Assembly: GCA_010909165.1 (NCBI GenBank)
Contig: MU008158.1
Coordinates: 1-64,000 of the forward strand
Reading direction: 5' to 3'
Length of the DNA stretch: 64,000 nt
Origin: Anthoceros angustus
Taxonomy: Eukaryota; Streptophyta; Anthocerotopsida; Anthocerotales; Anthocerotaceae
A program made the position numbers and the translations under genes. Position 1 is the stretch's first letter; each line of letters opens with the position of its first letter. The notes beneath the pieces are model-generated. The model saw only the letters and a program-made list of their open reading frames with translations. It had not been told where the DNA came from and searched no databases. Positions 46,101 to 56,956 of this stretch are shown here, piece after piece.

Positions 46101-46435
46101 GCCACGTAGCTCACCATGGTCTCGAAGGGGAAGGGCCCGCCCGCGGATCATCCGATTGGGCGCTACCGCAACCGCTGAGACTCGTGATTAGCTACCAGCG
46201 GAATTACAATTTCACCTCACGCCGACGAGATAGGTCAAGCTAAGGGGAATGGCAGGGCGGGTTAGGCAATAATCGAAATGCCGACACCATAATAGGAGTG
46301 CATTAAAGATGCCGCCTTTGGGCGTAGTATAGAGGGCGTAGGCTTCTAGTAAAGCATCTTTCTTTTGAGTGCATACCGAGTTCTTTGTAGACCCTTGTCT
46401 TTCGAAGCCCGAAAGTGCAATTACGTAGGGCTCTT
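46100..46435 (+). repeat. LTR of array unit 2/3
   Basis: GGATCATCCGATTGGG near 46146, TATAGAGGG at 46328-46336, the AGTAAAGCATCTTTCTTTT block, and an end near a TTTGGCGGGTTACTGG segment that resembles a worn primer site (46433-46450). Confidence 0.6.
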
Positions 46436-47094
46436 TGGCGGGTTACTGGACGCTGCTGAGGGGAAGAAGAGAACTATTGATCCTCCACGCCACAACAAGA
46501 ACCGGAAAGGCGCTACAAAAGAATGGGGCCCAAGAAGGCGTGAAGTTCAGGAACCTCGCACTCGGTAGAGCGAACATCGTCCACCAAACGCTACCCGGAT
46601 TGACCGTTGGCGGAGGCGGAGGAGCTGGTGGAGGATCGCACTGACATCTTCCAGTTGTCTCGGACTTTTGACATCGTTGTTTTGGTCCGAATACCAAAGA
46701 TGCCGGCAAGGGCAACAAGGAGGTCCGCCTAAGAATCTAAAATCCCCAGAGATGGACCCAGAGGTCCCGAGGGGCTTACAACCGCCCAAATGGAGGAAGA
46801 AGCGTGGTCCGGAGCCCTTAAGGTAAAGGGGAAGGTGGAAGTGGCAAGGGCGGGCGCTTTGAGGTGGGACGCAGCTGTCCTCAAACGGGTGGTCAAGGCT
46901 CTGACCACGGACAAAGCGGTGAGGGCGGTGGCGAAGATCATCGCCCACCGGAATATGCTCACCAAGGTTGTGACCACCTTGGTGACAACTGCCGTATTCC
47001 TCCACGCCCCTATAGAGAGGGAAGAGGGCCGATCGGGAAGAATCATCTCGCAAGGATCAACCAGAGGCCGTGAAGCTGGAGTGTAGAAGCCGCC

Positions 47095-47325
47095 CATCGG
47101 GCGTTATCGCCGCTCATCATCCATGTGTGGGGGCAACTTAATCTCCTCAAGGAGGGAGAGGAAAGCGCGATCCGGAAGGGTCCGGGTGGCCCGAGCCGGA
47201 GCTGCAGAAGTCACTCATCGGGCGTTATCGGCTGCTCATCATCCATGTGTGGGCAACTAATCTCCAAGGAGGGAGAGGAAAAGCGGGCGATCCCAGGGTC
47301 TCCGGGCCGGAGCCCGAGAGGAGAG
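47095..47325. repeat. Tandem duplication, about 118 bp x2
   Basis: ATCGGGCGTTATCG followed by CTCATCATCCATGTGTGGG occurs at 47097 and again at 47217, each followed by a GGAGGGAGAGGAAA segment. Confidence 0.75.
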
Positions 47326-47529
47326 CGCCGAGTGAGGGCTGCCTTCCAAGGCCAAAGTAGTCCCGAAGAGGAGGATTGGGAGGGGATTCCTGACCCATAC
47401 GTCCCGGAACGGACTCCCTCGCCACCCCGGAAGTGTGGGAAGAAATTCCCGCTTCCTCCTTTTAGTCCCTCCACCAAGCACCCCGCCGGGAGGAGTTGCA
47501 ACAGGAGGGAGTTGGTGGTCGCGGCACCG

Positions 47530-48130
47530 AGCCAAGAACCCACAATGGCCCCATACGAACCCGCCGGACTAGGCGGGAGGTAAAGAGGAGGAAGATAGCT
47601 CCACCAATGCAAAGACTCGTAATGGTGTTTGGCCCCCGCCTTGCCGACGGGAGTGGCAGGAAGTAGAGGAGGCCGTAAGGAGGGCGGAGAGGGATGCGCC
47701 CAGTATGGAGGATGGCGGCAAGAACCCCACTCCCGAGCCTGCCTCGTCACCAACCAAGGCAGGTCAGCCGCCTGACTCCCTCACCACCTCCGAGCCCCAA
47801 GAGAAGGCGGCGGAGAAGGAGCCAAGAACCCACAATGGCTCCCAGCCACGAATCCCCGCCGGACTAGGCGGGAGGTAAAGAGGAGGAAGATAGCTCCACC
47901 AATGCAAAGACTCAGAACTGCACGGCCCCCGCCTTGCCGACGGAGGCAGGAAGTGAGGAGGCCGAAGGAGGGCTGAGAGGGATGCGCCTGTATGGAGGAC
48001 AAGCAGAACCCCACTCCCGAGCCTGCCTCGTCACCAACCAGAAGGGGTAATAGAGCCAGCTCCCGGACCCCCTCACCACCTCCGAGCCCCAAGAGAAGGC
48101 GGGCGGAGAAGGAGCTAGCGGCCAAGACGG
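47530..48130. repeat. Tandem duplication, about 290 bp x2
   Basis: CCAAGAACCCACAATGGC begins at 47532 and 47822. Both copies run through GGCGGGAGGTAAAGAGGAGG and CACTCCCGAGCCTGCCTCG to an AGAGAAGGCGG segment. Confidence 0.8.
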
Positions 48131-49860
48131 CCAAGGTGGAAGCCCGACTGTAACACTCAAGACCTGAGGGTCCTGATTGGGTCCGGAGTCCCTAGTCCGG
48201 CCTCACTCCGGACTGCGGTGTGGCGGTCCTTAACGGACCGGGCGGTATCCGAGGCCGCGGCGGACTTCACGGGAGTTTCCCCGGGCGGGCCGTAGAAGAG
48301 ACCGTGAGGGTGCTCGCAGTCATGGACGGAGTGCCTCGGGTCTCGCGAACGGGAGAGAAGACCTGTGGAGGTAGAGGCCACCAAGACGATGATGGAGCCC
48401 AGGGAAGGCCGCCCAAGCGCCAAGAGGAAGGCGGAAACCTCGCGAGAATCGAGGAGGAGAAGCGCAGAGCGGGCGGAGTCGGAGGCGCAGGTCCGCTCAA
48501 CAAGATCGGGTTGTGGTCCTCACCGTGGTGAACAAATGGGCATGAGGCCCAAGCAAAGGCGAGGACCTGTGCACGGAGGGAAGTGGCCCAAGAGGAGGCA
48601 GGAAGTGCAGGAGGCCCCAGGCAGGCGGTGAAAGGGGCCAAGGGACCGCCGAGGCTCGGCAGAGCAACACCAAGCCCGGGAGGCTCAGGTGAAAGGGGCG
48701 CGGAGGCCGAGGCCGCGCAAAAGCTGAGACCACTATCGGGCGGGACCGAACCGGTGGAGGGAGACGCGGAGTAGCCGCGCACAACCTCAAGGCCGAGCAA
48801 AGGCGGTGGAGCAAACACTGCAAACCGTGGAAGAAGAGAGGAGGCCAGCACTGGAGATGGAGGATCTCCGGCACATACCGCAAGGGACGGAGGAGCTGGC
48901 GCCAGAGCTGGAGGACAAAGTGGCAAAGAACCCCACTCCCGAGCCTGCCTCGTCACCAACCAAGGGGTAATAGAGCCGCCTCCCTGACTCCCTCACCACC
49001 TCCGAGCCCCAAGAGAAGGCGGCGGAGAAGGAGCCAGCGCCAAGACGGCCAAGGAGGTGGAAGCCCGACTGTAACACTCAAGACCCGAGGGTCCCGACTG
49101 TCCCGAGTCCCTAGTCCGCCTCACTCCCCGGATCAAGGCGGTGGCGTGTCCTTAACGGACTGGCGGTATCCGAGGCCGCGCGGACTTCACGGAGTTTCCC
49201 CGGCCGTCAGAAGAGACCGTGAGGGTGCTCGTGAGCATGCGGACGGAGTGCTCAGGGTCTCGGAACGCGCAGAGAAGACCTGTGGAGGTAGAGGCCACCG
49301 TAAGACGATGATGGAGCCTGTGGTTAAAGGGGAAGGCCGCCCAAGCGCCAAGAGGAAGGCGGAAACCCCGAGAATCGAGGAGGAGAAGCGCAGAGCGGGC
49401 GGAGTCGGAGGCGCAGGTCCGCCAACAAGATCGGGTCAGTGGTCCTCACCGTGCAGGAACAAAGTGCATGAGGCCCAAGCAAAGGCGTGAGGACCTGTGC
49501 ACGGAGGGAAGTGGCCCAAGAGGGAGGCAGGAGGCCCCAGGCAGCGGGAAAGGGGCCAAGGTGACCGCCGAGGCGGCTCGGCAGAGCAACACCAAGCCCG
49601 GGAGGCTCAGTGAAAGGGGCGCGGAGGCCGAGGCCGCGCAAAAGACAGTGAGACCACTATCGGGCGGGACCGAACCGGTGGAGGGAGATTTATGGAGTAG
49701 CCGCGCAACCAAGGCCGAGCAAAGGCGGTGGAGCAAACACTGCAAACCGTGGAAGAAGAGAGGAGGCCAGCACTGGAGATGGAGGATCTCCGGCACACCG
49801 CAAGTGACCTGAGGAGCTGGCGCCAGAGCTGGAGTCGGAGGCGCAGGTCCGCCAACAAGA
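48000..49860. repeat. Tandem duplication, about 925 bp x2
   Basis: CACTCCCGAGCCTGCCTCG at about 48010 and 48930, CGACTGTAACACTCAAGACC at about 48147 and 49067, and GACCTGTGCACGGAGGGAAG at about 48563 and 49493 all recur at 920-930 bases. The copies differ by many short gaps. Confidence 0.8.
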
Positions 49861-50670
49861 TCGGGTTGGTCCTTCACCGTGTGAATACCGGGCAAGTGCA
49901 TGAGGCCCAAGGCGGAGGACCTTGCACGGAGGGAAGTGGCCCAAGAGGAGGCAGGAGGCCCCAGGCAAAGTGGGAGGCCAAGGACCGCCGAGGCGGTTCG
50001 CAGAGCAACACCAAGCCCGGGAGGCTCAGTGAAAGGGGCGCGGAGGCCGAGGCCGCGCAAAATGCATGCAGACCACTATCGGGCGGGACCGAACCGTGGA
50101 GGGAGACGGTGGAGTAGCCATGCCAACCTCAAGGCCGAGCAAAGGCGGTGGAGCAAACACTGCAAACCGTGGAAGAAGAGAGGAGGCCAGCACTGGAGAT
50201 GGAGGATCTCCGGCACACCGCAAGTGACCTGAGGAGCTGGCGCCAGAGCTGGAGTCGGAGGCGCAGGTCCGCCAACAAGATCGGGTTGGTCCTTCACCGT
50301 GTGAATACCGGGCAAGTGCATGAGGCCCAAGGCGGAGGACCTTGCACGGAGGGAAGTGGCCCAAGAGGAGGCAGGAGGCCGAGGCAAAGTGGGAGGGCCA
50401 AGGACCGCCGAGGCGGTTCGCAGAGCAACACCAAGCCCGGGAGGCTCAGTGAAAGGGGCGCGGAGGCCGAGGCCGCGCAAAATGCATGCAGACCACTATC
50501 GGGCGGGACCGAACCTGTGGAGGGGAGACGGTGGAGTAGCCATGCCAACCTCAAGGCCGAGCAAAGGCGGTGGAGCAAACACGGGCAAACCGTGAAGAAG
50601 AGAGGGAGGCCAGCACTCGGGAGATGGAGGATCTCCGGGCACAGCTGCAAGGGACGGAGGAGCGGCGCCA
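49400..50670. repeat. Tandem triplication, about 420-430 bp x3
   Basis: GGAGGCGCAGGTCCGCCAAC occurs at about 49408, 49838 and 50258, and GCAGAGCAACACCAAGCCCG recurs in each unit. The second and third units are nearly identical over 420 bp (140 codons), so this step is the youngest. Confidence 0.85.
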
Positions 50671-51619
50671 GGAGCTGGAGGATCCCAAGGAAACCCTGGA
50701 GCTATAGCTCCAAGAAACGGTGGAACGAAATGGAATTCTCCAAGGGAGAATCATGGACCACGAGCGCGAGATAGAGCGACTCCAGCTCTGTTGGAGGGCG
50801 GAGGAGACTCGACGGCGAAGTAAGGAGCAGGACATTGCCGAACTAGAGAAGGACTTGGAGGAAGCCAGGGGCCGGGCGGAGCTGCCGGACCGCCTAGAAA
50901 GAGAGATGGTGGCCCTTCAGGCAAGGATGGATGTTGGAGAGAGGGCTCTGAGAGAGGAGCGTAAGCCGTCCCGCTGCGGAAAGCGTATGGGGAACGCGCC
51001 ATGGCTGAAGTTATCGAACTACAATGACGGCTGGGAGTGAGGAGCACGTGAGCAGCAGAGAGGCGCAGGAAGTTTGAGGCGCCTTGGCGGCCTTGAGAGA
51101 CTTCGCCAGACTCGAATTGGCAGGCCTTGCGGCGGAGACGGCCCAGCAGGCCAACCAGCACGCCCAACTACCGGAGCACCTTTGGAGGAGGGAGTACCGG
51201 GTGCTCCGGCTCATGTGGAGGTGGCAATTCAACAAGTTGATTCAGACTTTGCCTACTACCACTCAGAGCTCCTCAAGGCTCTGGAGGTCCTGTCTCACCT
51301 CCGGGAGATTGAAGGACCACCGGAAGGATCAGAGGGGGGAGGGGGGCGAGATGAAGGCCCCAGGGATAGTGCTGCCACCGGGACCCTGGGAGCGCTGTTC
51401 GGAGATGAGAGCAGCAGCGGAGAGGGTGAGCATCAGGAGGAGTGGGATACGGCGGACACCACTGGACATGAGGTTAGTCCGTTGCACCCCACCAGGGAAG
51501 AAAGGGAGGAGGGCCCCAAGGGGGTCGAGAGAAGCCCGGAGACCAAAGGTGGGGTCCGGGTGGGCGAGGACGGACCCCCGGGGAGTTCTCTGGGTGAGGG
51601 AGTTCAGGGACCCGCAAGT

Positions 51620-52080
51620 CCGGACCCTGAGGTACGGACTCCGGAGACGAGACCGGACCCCGAGGTCCGGACTCCGGAGACGAGATCGGACCCCGAGGTC
51701 CGGACTCCGGAGACGAGACCGCACCCCGAGGTCCGGACTGGAGACGAGACGATTCGACCTCGAGGTCCGGCCTCCGAGACGAGACCGACCTCGAGGTCCG
51801 GCTCTCTCGGAGACGAGACTCTCGAGGTCCGGCTCGGAGACGACCGGACTCCGAGGTCCGGCTCGAGACGAGACCGACCGAGGTCCGGCCTCCTGAGACG
51901 AGATCTGACCTGAGGTCCGGCCTCCTGAGACGAGACCGACTCGAGGTCCGGCTCTCCGGGAGAGACTGACTCCGAGGTCCGGCTCGAGACGAGACCGGAC
52001 TGAGGTCCGGCTCGAGAGACCGACCGAGGTCCGGCCTCCGAGACGAGACGACCCCGAGGTCCGGACCGGACGCAAGGCCG
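51620..52080 (+). repeat. Minisatellite coding for a 10-residue repeat (DPEVRTPETR)
   Basis: About 15 units of roughly 30 bp, each centred on GAGGTCCGG and GAGACGAGACC. The first three units (51626-51715) keep frame and translate as repeats of DPEVRTPETR; later ones vary in length (25-35 bp) and lose frame. The repeats touch each other without unique spacers. Shorter, decayed versions are at 10445-10650 and 25085-25195. Confidence 0.85.
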
Positions 52081-52249
52081 ACCCCGAGGACCTGACTCAG
52101 AGGAGGGGGATCACCACCAACCGCTTAGGGCGAGCAACCTCCGGGTGGACCCGCAGAGTGTGACGCACTGCTGAGTTAAGAGGGGAGAGGAGCAGATTTG
52201 GTGGTCACCGCGTTGTCGCCGCCGCCGATAGCTCACCGACAGGTCTCGG

Positions 52250-53110
52250 AAGGGAAGGGCCCCACCTCGCGGATCATCCGATTGCGGGCCTGCAACTTCG
52301 TGACTGTGGATTGGGCCACCAGCTGGGCGGAATCATGGGCACTCCCCACCGCCGGGCGACGAGAGTTAGCCGGGCTAAGGGAATAGTGGGCGGAAGGCTA
52401 GGGCAGCACACCGAGTTGACATCACCTGCATTAGGAGTGTAATAAAGACGCCGCCTTTGGGCGTAGTATAAGAGGGCAGAGGCTGCTCTAGTAAAGCATC
52501 TTTCTTTTGGGGTGGATAGCGAGTTCTCTTGTAGACCCTTGTGTGTCCTTGCTAACGCGAGTCCTGAAAACAATTAAGCGTGCAAGATGACCGGAGAGAT
52601 TGATCAAGGTCTTGGTGACGGACCAACGTGATGGTGTGTGTGCAGGGCGAACGACTGCACCCTTGCTCTTCCGGAAAGGTGTGGCCGACGCCGGACGGAC
52701 CGAACGCTGAGACCGCTGGAACTCCGGGAGGCGTAGAGCCCGGACGAGAAGCCCGGTGGAATGACGAGGTCCGGACGCAACCCACCCACTCTTCCCCAAC
52801 TGGTGATGAGCGTAGTGAGAGTGGTAAGGAAGACGGACTAGATGAAACGTAGGACGGACTGGTAGGATACGGACGTGAACGAGTCCTTAAACGTTTGGCC
52901 ACGCCGGGCCTGTTCGGTGGATGCTTAAGAGTAGGTAATAGTAAACCGTGAGAGCGTTGAGATCGTGGGTAGAAACGGCCACGACGACGAGGCGAGAATC
53001 AGGTTGAGACGTGCAAAACGGAACCAATCATTCCCTTGGGAACGGACCACTTACTACAACGACATGGGACCGTGCGCGCCCAGCTGACCGTCAGCGAAAG
53101 TCGCACCACA
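52250..53110 (+). repeat. Terminal LTR part of the array (promoter, R, U5)
   Basis: GCGGATCATCCGATTG (52269-52284), TATAAGAGGG (52467), AGTAAAGCATCTTTCTTTTGG, CTTGTGTGTCCTTGC and TGACGGACC follow in the same order as at 10830-11635 and 25374-26168. It ends GTCGCACCACA at 53110, after which the DNA becomes AT-rich host sequence. Confidence 0.68.
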
Positions 53111-53871
53111 ATGACTTACAAACCATTTGTTGAAATCAAATGTGATGTCCATTGAGACTATGGACTTGTACCCCCAAGATAGCATAATATCTTGCATAAT
53201 TGGGTTTGCACCTAACACAATTTATTTATTATCAACATTGTGTATTGGATTGTATAGAATATAAGGCTGCTAATGTTCATCCACGCTATGAAATCTTTCT
53301 TGACCGAGAAGCCCGTATCAGCCGACGGAGGTCCGGATTACGAACCCACCCACTCTTCCCCAACTGGTGATGAGCGTAGTGAGAGTGGTAAGGAAGACGG
53401 ACTAGATGAAACGTAGGATTCGACCGCAGGATACTTGGACGTGAACGAAGTCTCAAACGCTTGGCCACCGGCCTGCTCGTGGATGCTTAAGAGTAGGTAA
53501 TAGTAAACCGTGAGAGCGTTGAGATCGTGGTAGAAACGTACACGAATGCATTTGGTATGCAGAATCAAAGTTGAGACGCAAAACGGAACTAATCATTCCC
53601 TTTGGGAACGGACCACTTACTACAACGACATGGGACCGTATACCAATGACCACACAATAAAAGTCGCACCACAATGACTTACAAACCATTTGTTGAAATC
53701 AAATGTGATGTCCATTGAGACTATGGACTTGTACCCCCAAGATAGCATAATATCTTGCATAATTGGGGTTTGCACACCTAACACAATTTATTTATTATCA
53801 ACATTGTGTATTGGATTGTATAGAATATAAGGTCATAATGTTCATCCATAAAGTGAAATCTTTCTTGACCG
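52745..53871. repeat. 563-bp tandem duplication across an LTR/host boundary
   Basis: The block with CCCACCCACTCTTCCCCAAC (52781 and 53345), the LTR end GTCGCACCACA and the following host sequence (ATGACTTACAAACCATTTG at 53111 and 53674) through TTTCTTGACCG occurs twice, 563-564 bases apart. The inner junction is near 53308. Confidence 0.85.
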
Positions 53872-54754
53872 CTCGGATGCCATTGATGCAATATTGTTTG
53901 TTGCTGGTATCTCATTCTAGAATTATGATAACTTCAATAAATAAGAAGTCTCTGGAAACACATAGGTGCTATCTTTGAGCTGCTTTACATGAACCTCAAT
54001 CTCGTGATCACACATTATCATTGGCTGCGATACCTTGCCCATCAATTTATACTCACCCATTTTTTTTTCCATCATAGACAAGCATGGAGCCCCTCTAACA
54101 TGATGGTACTTGTGTTTTGGATCACTTGTCCACAACATAACCGATCTCTAACAAAACTTGCTTGGTGCCCACAAAGAACAATGTTAGAAATGCCATGCGA
54201 AAGGCAAATGGTGCCGAGGGTGGAATCCCTGCGGAGGGGCAACCATATACGATCGTCCTCCTCCTCTGCCCACATCGCGGCCTCCTCGCGAGAAGCATTA
54301 AAGGTACCCCTAGACTGTAGAATGTGTATTAAAGCTGCTCCATCCATATCGCCTAGAGATTTAATGCTCAAGGGGGCACTGGTAAGCCCATAAACCAAGT
54401 GATTTGAGCAAATTGCACTTTCCATGTCCATGCCGGGCGACTTTGAGTACGAGATTGTTCTTTATACAATCCCCAAGAAGCAACATGATTCCTCCAATTG
54501 CGAGCCATAATGTTTCAAGAAACGAGAGGATGAAAGTTGGCCAGCTTCGAGAGAAGACGCGTTAAGACAAACGGGATGAAAACTGTCTTAGCCATTTTTG
54601 GATAATAATTTATCATACCCAGAGGTAGATCTCCCCCGTTCTAGGACATAGACGGGGATGCAGAGGGGAGGCCACTAAGGGCCAAGAGAATATTTTTGAG
54701 TAATCAAGAGTGGGTAGTACCCCATCCGAGTAGTAGTTTCAAAATGACACAAAT
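53872..54754. other. Host DNA with an unrecognised minus-strand ORF
   Basis: A 119-codon minus-strand ORF (54072-54431; SKHL-free, with LIHILQSRGTFN, EEAAMWAEEEDDRIW) and a short one to its left may be one broken coding sequence. I do not recognise a family. It may be a gene fragment or chance. Confidence 0.25.
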
Positions 54755-56956
54755 TCAATTGAGGACATCTACTATAAACTCGCATTGACAAATATGTTCC
54801 ACAATTTCATCACACTGTGAATGAAGCTCCTTTCCAACTTCTTCCAATACACTGTCTAAGATTATCTCAGTTAACCTATAAAATCAAAGCTAATTGATTA
54901 AAACTATTAAACTGAAATGGAGATCCTGTCAAATTTATTCATCACTTCGAAAAGATTGGAATCAGGAGTGTACCAGGTGGTGACCTTCCAATGTTCAGTG
55001 ACTTCAGTTATCGCATATTTCGGTAAATTGAATATTTGTACTGCCAATATGTAAAAAAATTATAAACATAGGATTGAAGCTTAGATATTCTTTAATGAAA
55101 ATAAATGCTCACCATCGGAAGCTGTGAACAAAGTATTTGAAGGTGCATCAAAATATCGTGTGTCAGGATTGCTAACAGAAAACTCAACAGTTTGCTTATT
55201 GCTGCTCAACAATTTGTCCATCTCTGGGTTAAGCCACCGGCGCCTTATGTCATTCTCCTAAAAACACAAGACAAACTCATCCAGAATCCAGTTAAACAAC
55301 CCACTAGATGCTTAAACAACAGTTTCAGTGAACTTACAAGGTCTTGGACTTCATTTACGTACTCCTGAAGTTGCTCTACCAATTGCGGGAGCCCGTCACA
55401 GTCCTTCACGTTTTTGCAGGGCGTTTGGTCCTCGTACATGAACCGATCCTATTTGCAGATACAGGACAATCTGGAATCGTGAATTCAGATCAACAAGAGA
55501 GGCCAACTTGATTGAAAGGAAAATGAGTATCACCTCTTCTCGAGGGATCACATTCTCCTCCAACAGATCAGAGTCTCTGCAAGTAAGCCAACCAACCCAG
55601 CACTTTGAAGAAAGCTCTGTAGTCCAACCAACTCATGGAAAACGAGAAAGGTGGCAATAGAAATTCATGTTCTATAAGCTCCAATGATAACCTTGTTAAG
55701 CTATTGAATCCTTCAGATTGTGGACGTCCTGCAAACCATCAGAACGCATCCGAATGGAGCTTCATCAGTCTCTTTTTCATATGCTCAAACAAACATATCC
55801 CTCCATTGTGGTAACACCTAAAAAGGGAGCATATGTCATACTTACTCTGTTCTCTTGTTGACGGAGCGAGAGGACGACGTCTTCGCACTGGGAGGATAAC
55901 ATAGGCAGAGGGATCAAAGGCGGGTGGTGTGGGCTGTGGAGCAGCAGGAACAGATAGAACCGTGGGAGCATCGCTGTCCGGAGTTGCACATCCCGTACTT
56001 CCTTCCCTGCCCCGTACCTCCCCGGGACCTACAGACTTCAAAAGATGGCATTCCTTGGCTGTCTGCAACTGTTTCGAATGTGCCGGGTGTCTCCCACTCC
56101 CCAGCCAAGTGATCACTGCCTTGCAGGAGTTGTCCCCAGATGGGTTGGTAACCACCTCCTGCACCACAGCAGGACCATCCTTCACCTTCAACCTAAGCTT
56201 GGCTGAAGACTCGGTCTGGGTCTGGGTGTTTACACCTCGTTGGGCAGGGGCAGCTACACCATCACGTACTCCACCTATCATCCCATACGTGATAAGCCTC
56301 AGTAACTGTTGCTGCAAGCTTTTCTGATACATCCACATCAACAAATGCTGCCACTTGAGATGCGTGCCACACACATGCAACGACCACCTCCCCAACATTC
56401 CAACATAAACACCACATACACATTCAGGTCTTGCAACAACCCCATCACCCCAAGACTCCAAAGCTCACACTACCTGCTCCTGCTGGCTCTCCCGCAACTG
56501 CTGCATGAAAGAAATCTGCTCCCTCAACTGCTCCCGCACATCCTCAAAGCTCTCCTGCCATCTCCCCGCCCTCCCAGCAGGCCAGGGGCCCGTCCCCCTG
56601 CCCCCCTCCATTCCCATCAGCATCCGCATCTGGGCCAAGGCCCCGGGAGTCGCAACCCACTCCACCCCACCATCCCCGCCCGCCGCAGCAGGCCTGATCG
56701 TGCTCTGCTCGATGTCCCGCCGGGCCATGGACGCAAACGCCGCAACTGCTCCTCCTGACTCCGCATCATCTTCCCCACCTCCTGGTCCCATCTTCCACAC
56801 CTGCCGGCACCCGCAGCCTGCCATCCCTTCCGCGTGGTGGGCATTTCGCCCACGCTCCCCACCGATACCTCGGGCTGCATCCCTGCCACAACCCATTTGC
56901 GGAAGCCGGCACCCACAACCACTCTTCCACGGAGGACCTGTAGGCTTGTCAGGCAT
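54755..56956 (-). CDS. 8-exon gene, possible Moonraker/OFIP (KIAA0753)-like protein
   Basis: The exon model, all phases agreeing, is 56956-56474, 56347-55846, 55728-55692, 55576-55534, 55448-55338, 55257-55113, 55040-54946 and about 54865-54755, giving roughly 508 residues. Introns of 70-126 bp begin GT and end AG. Exon 1 is Gly/Cys-rich and ends in a Gln/Glu helix (EDVREQLREQISFMQQLRES). Exon 5 has LVEQLQEYVNEVQDL followed by ENDIRRRW. The last exon reads IILDSVLEEVGKELHSQCDE then EHICQCEF. The last exon and the preceding helix resemble, in spacing of Leu, Val, Glu-Leu, Cys and Glu-Phe, the C-terminus of animal Moonraker, a centriolar-satellite protein. That link is from memory and unproven. 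The second-exon start could also be 56323, and exon 7 could read on to a stop near 54908. Confidence 0.6.

Larger units (their letters stand above)
46523..52080 (+). pseudogene. MGPKK ORF, array unit 3, expanded by internal duplications
   Basis: This is the longest copy. ATG 46523 starts MGPKKA-type sequence with LKVKGKVEVARAGALRWD, AAVLKRVVKALTTDKAVRAV and HRNMLTKVV (46790-46990). Then come EEDWEGIPDPYVPERTPSPP (47370-47440), a coiled-coil region repeated several times (47530-50670), a well-kept coiled segment (50700-50950: DHEREIERLQLCWRAEETRR, SKEQDIAELEKDLEEARGRA, ELPDRLEREMVALQARMD), EFARLELAGLAAETAQQ-like sequence (51090-51160), HVEVAIQQVDSDFAYYHSEL (51210-51270), an acidic linker and the 10-residue repeats. 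Frames shift many times. Function unknown; the charged heptad-like sequence suggests a self-associating protein. Confidence 0.55.
43745..53110 (+). mobile_element. Tandem array of MGPKK ORF plus LTR units
   Basis: Three units follow one another: 43745-44870 (5' end missing), 44876-46435 and 46523-53110. Each holds MGPKK coding sequence followed by the GGATCATCCGATTGGG block, a TATA motif (TATAGAG at 44694 and 46328, TATAAGAGGG at 52467) and the CTAGTAAAGCATCTTT block. After the first two TATA motifs a short leader with a GGGGAAGAAGAGAACTATT segment leads straight to the next ATG. No gag or pol is present. The pattern LTR-ORF-LTR-ORF-LTR fits unequal recombination among copies of a non-autonomous element. 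Confidence 0.65.

Noticed and set aside
48267-50480. Series of similar minus-strand ORFs (up to 230 codons)
   Set aside because: Their similarity to one another comes from the tandem duplications of the sense ORF.
51329-52075. Minus-strand ORF of 248 codons over the 30-bp repeats
   Set aside because: Antisense shadow of the DPEVRTPETR repeat; open only because the repeat unit has no stops in this frame.
51620-52080. Possible CRISPR-like array of 30-bp repeats
   Set aside because: Units are contiguous with no unique spacers, partly coding, and the setting is a plant retrotransposon.
54072-54431. 119-codon minus-strand ORF as a host gene
   Set aside because: No recognised domain, no convincing splice sites or partner exons; kept only as an unassigned stretch.
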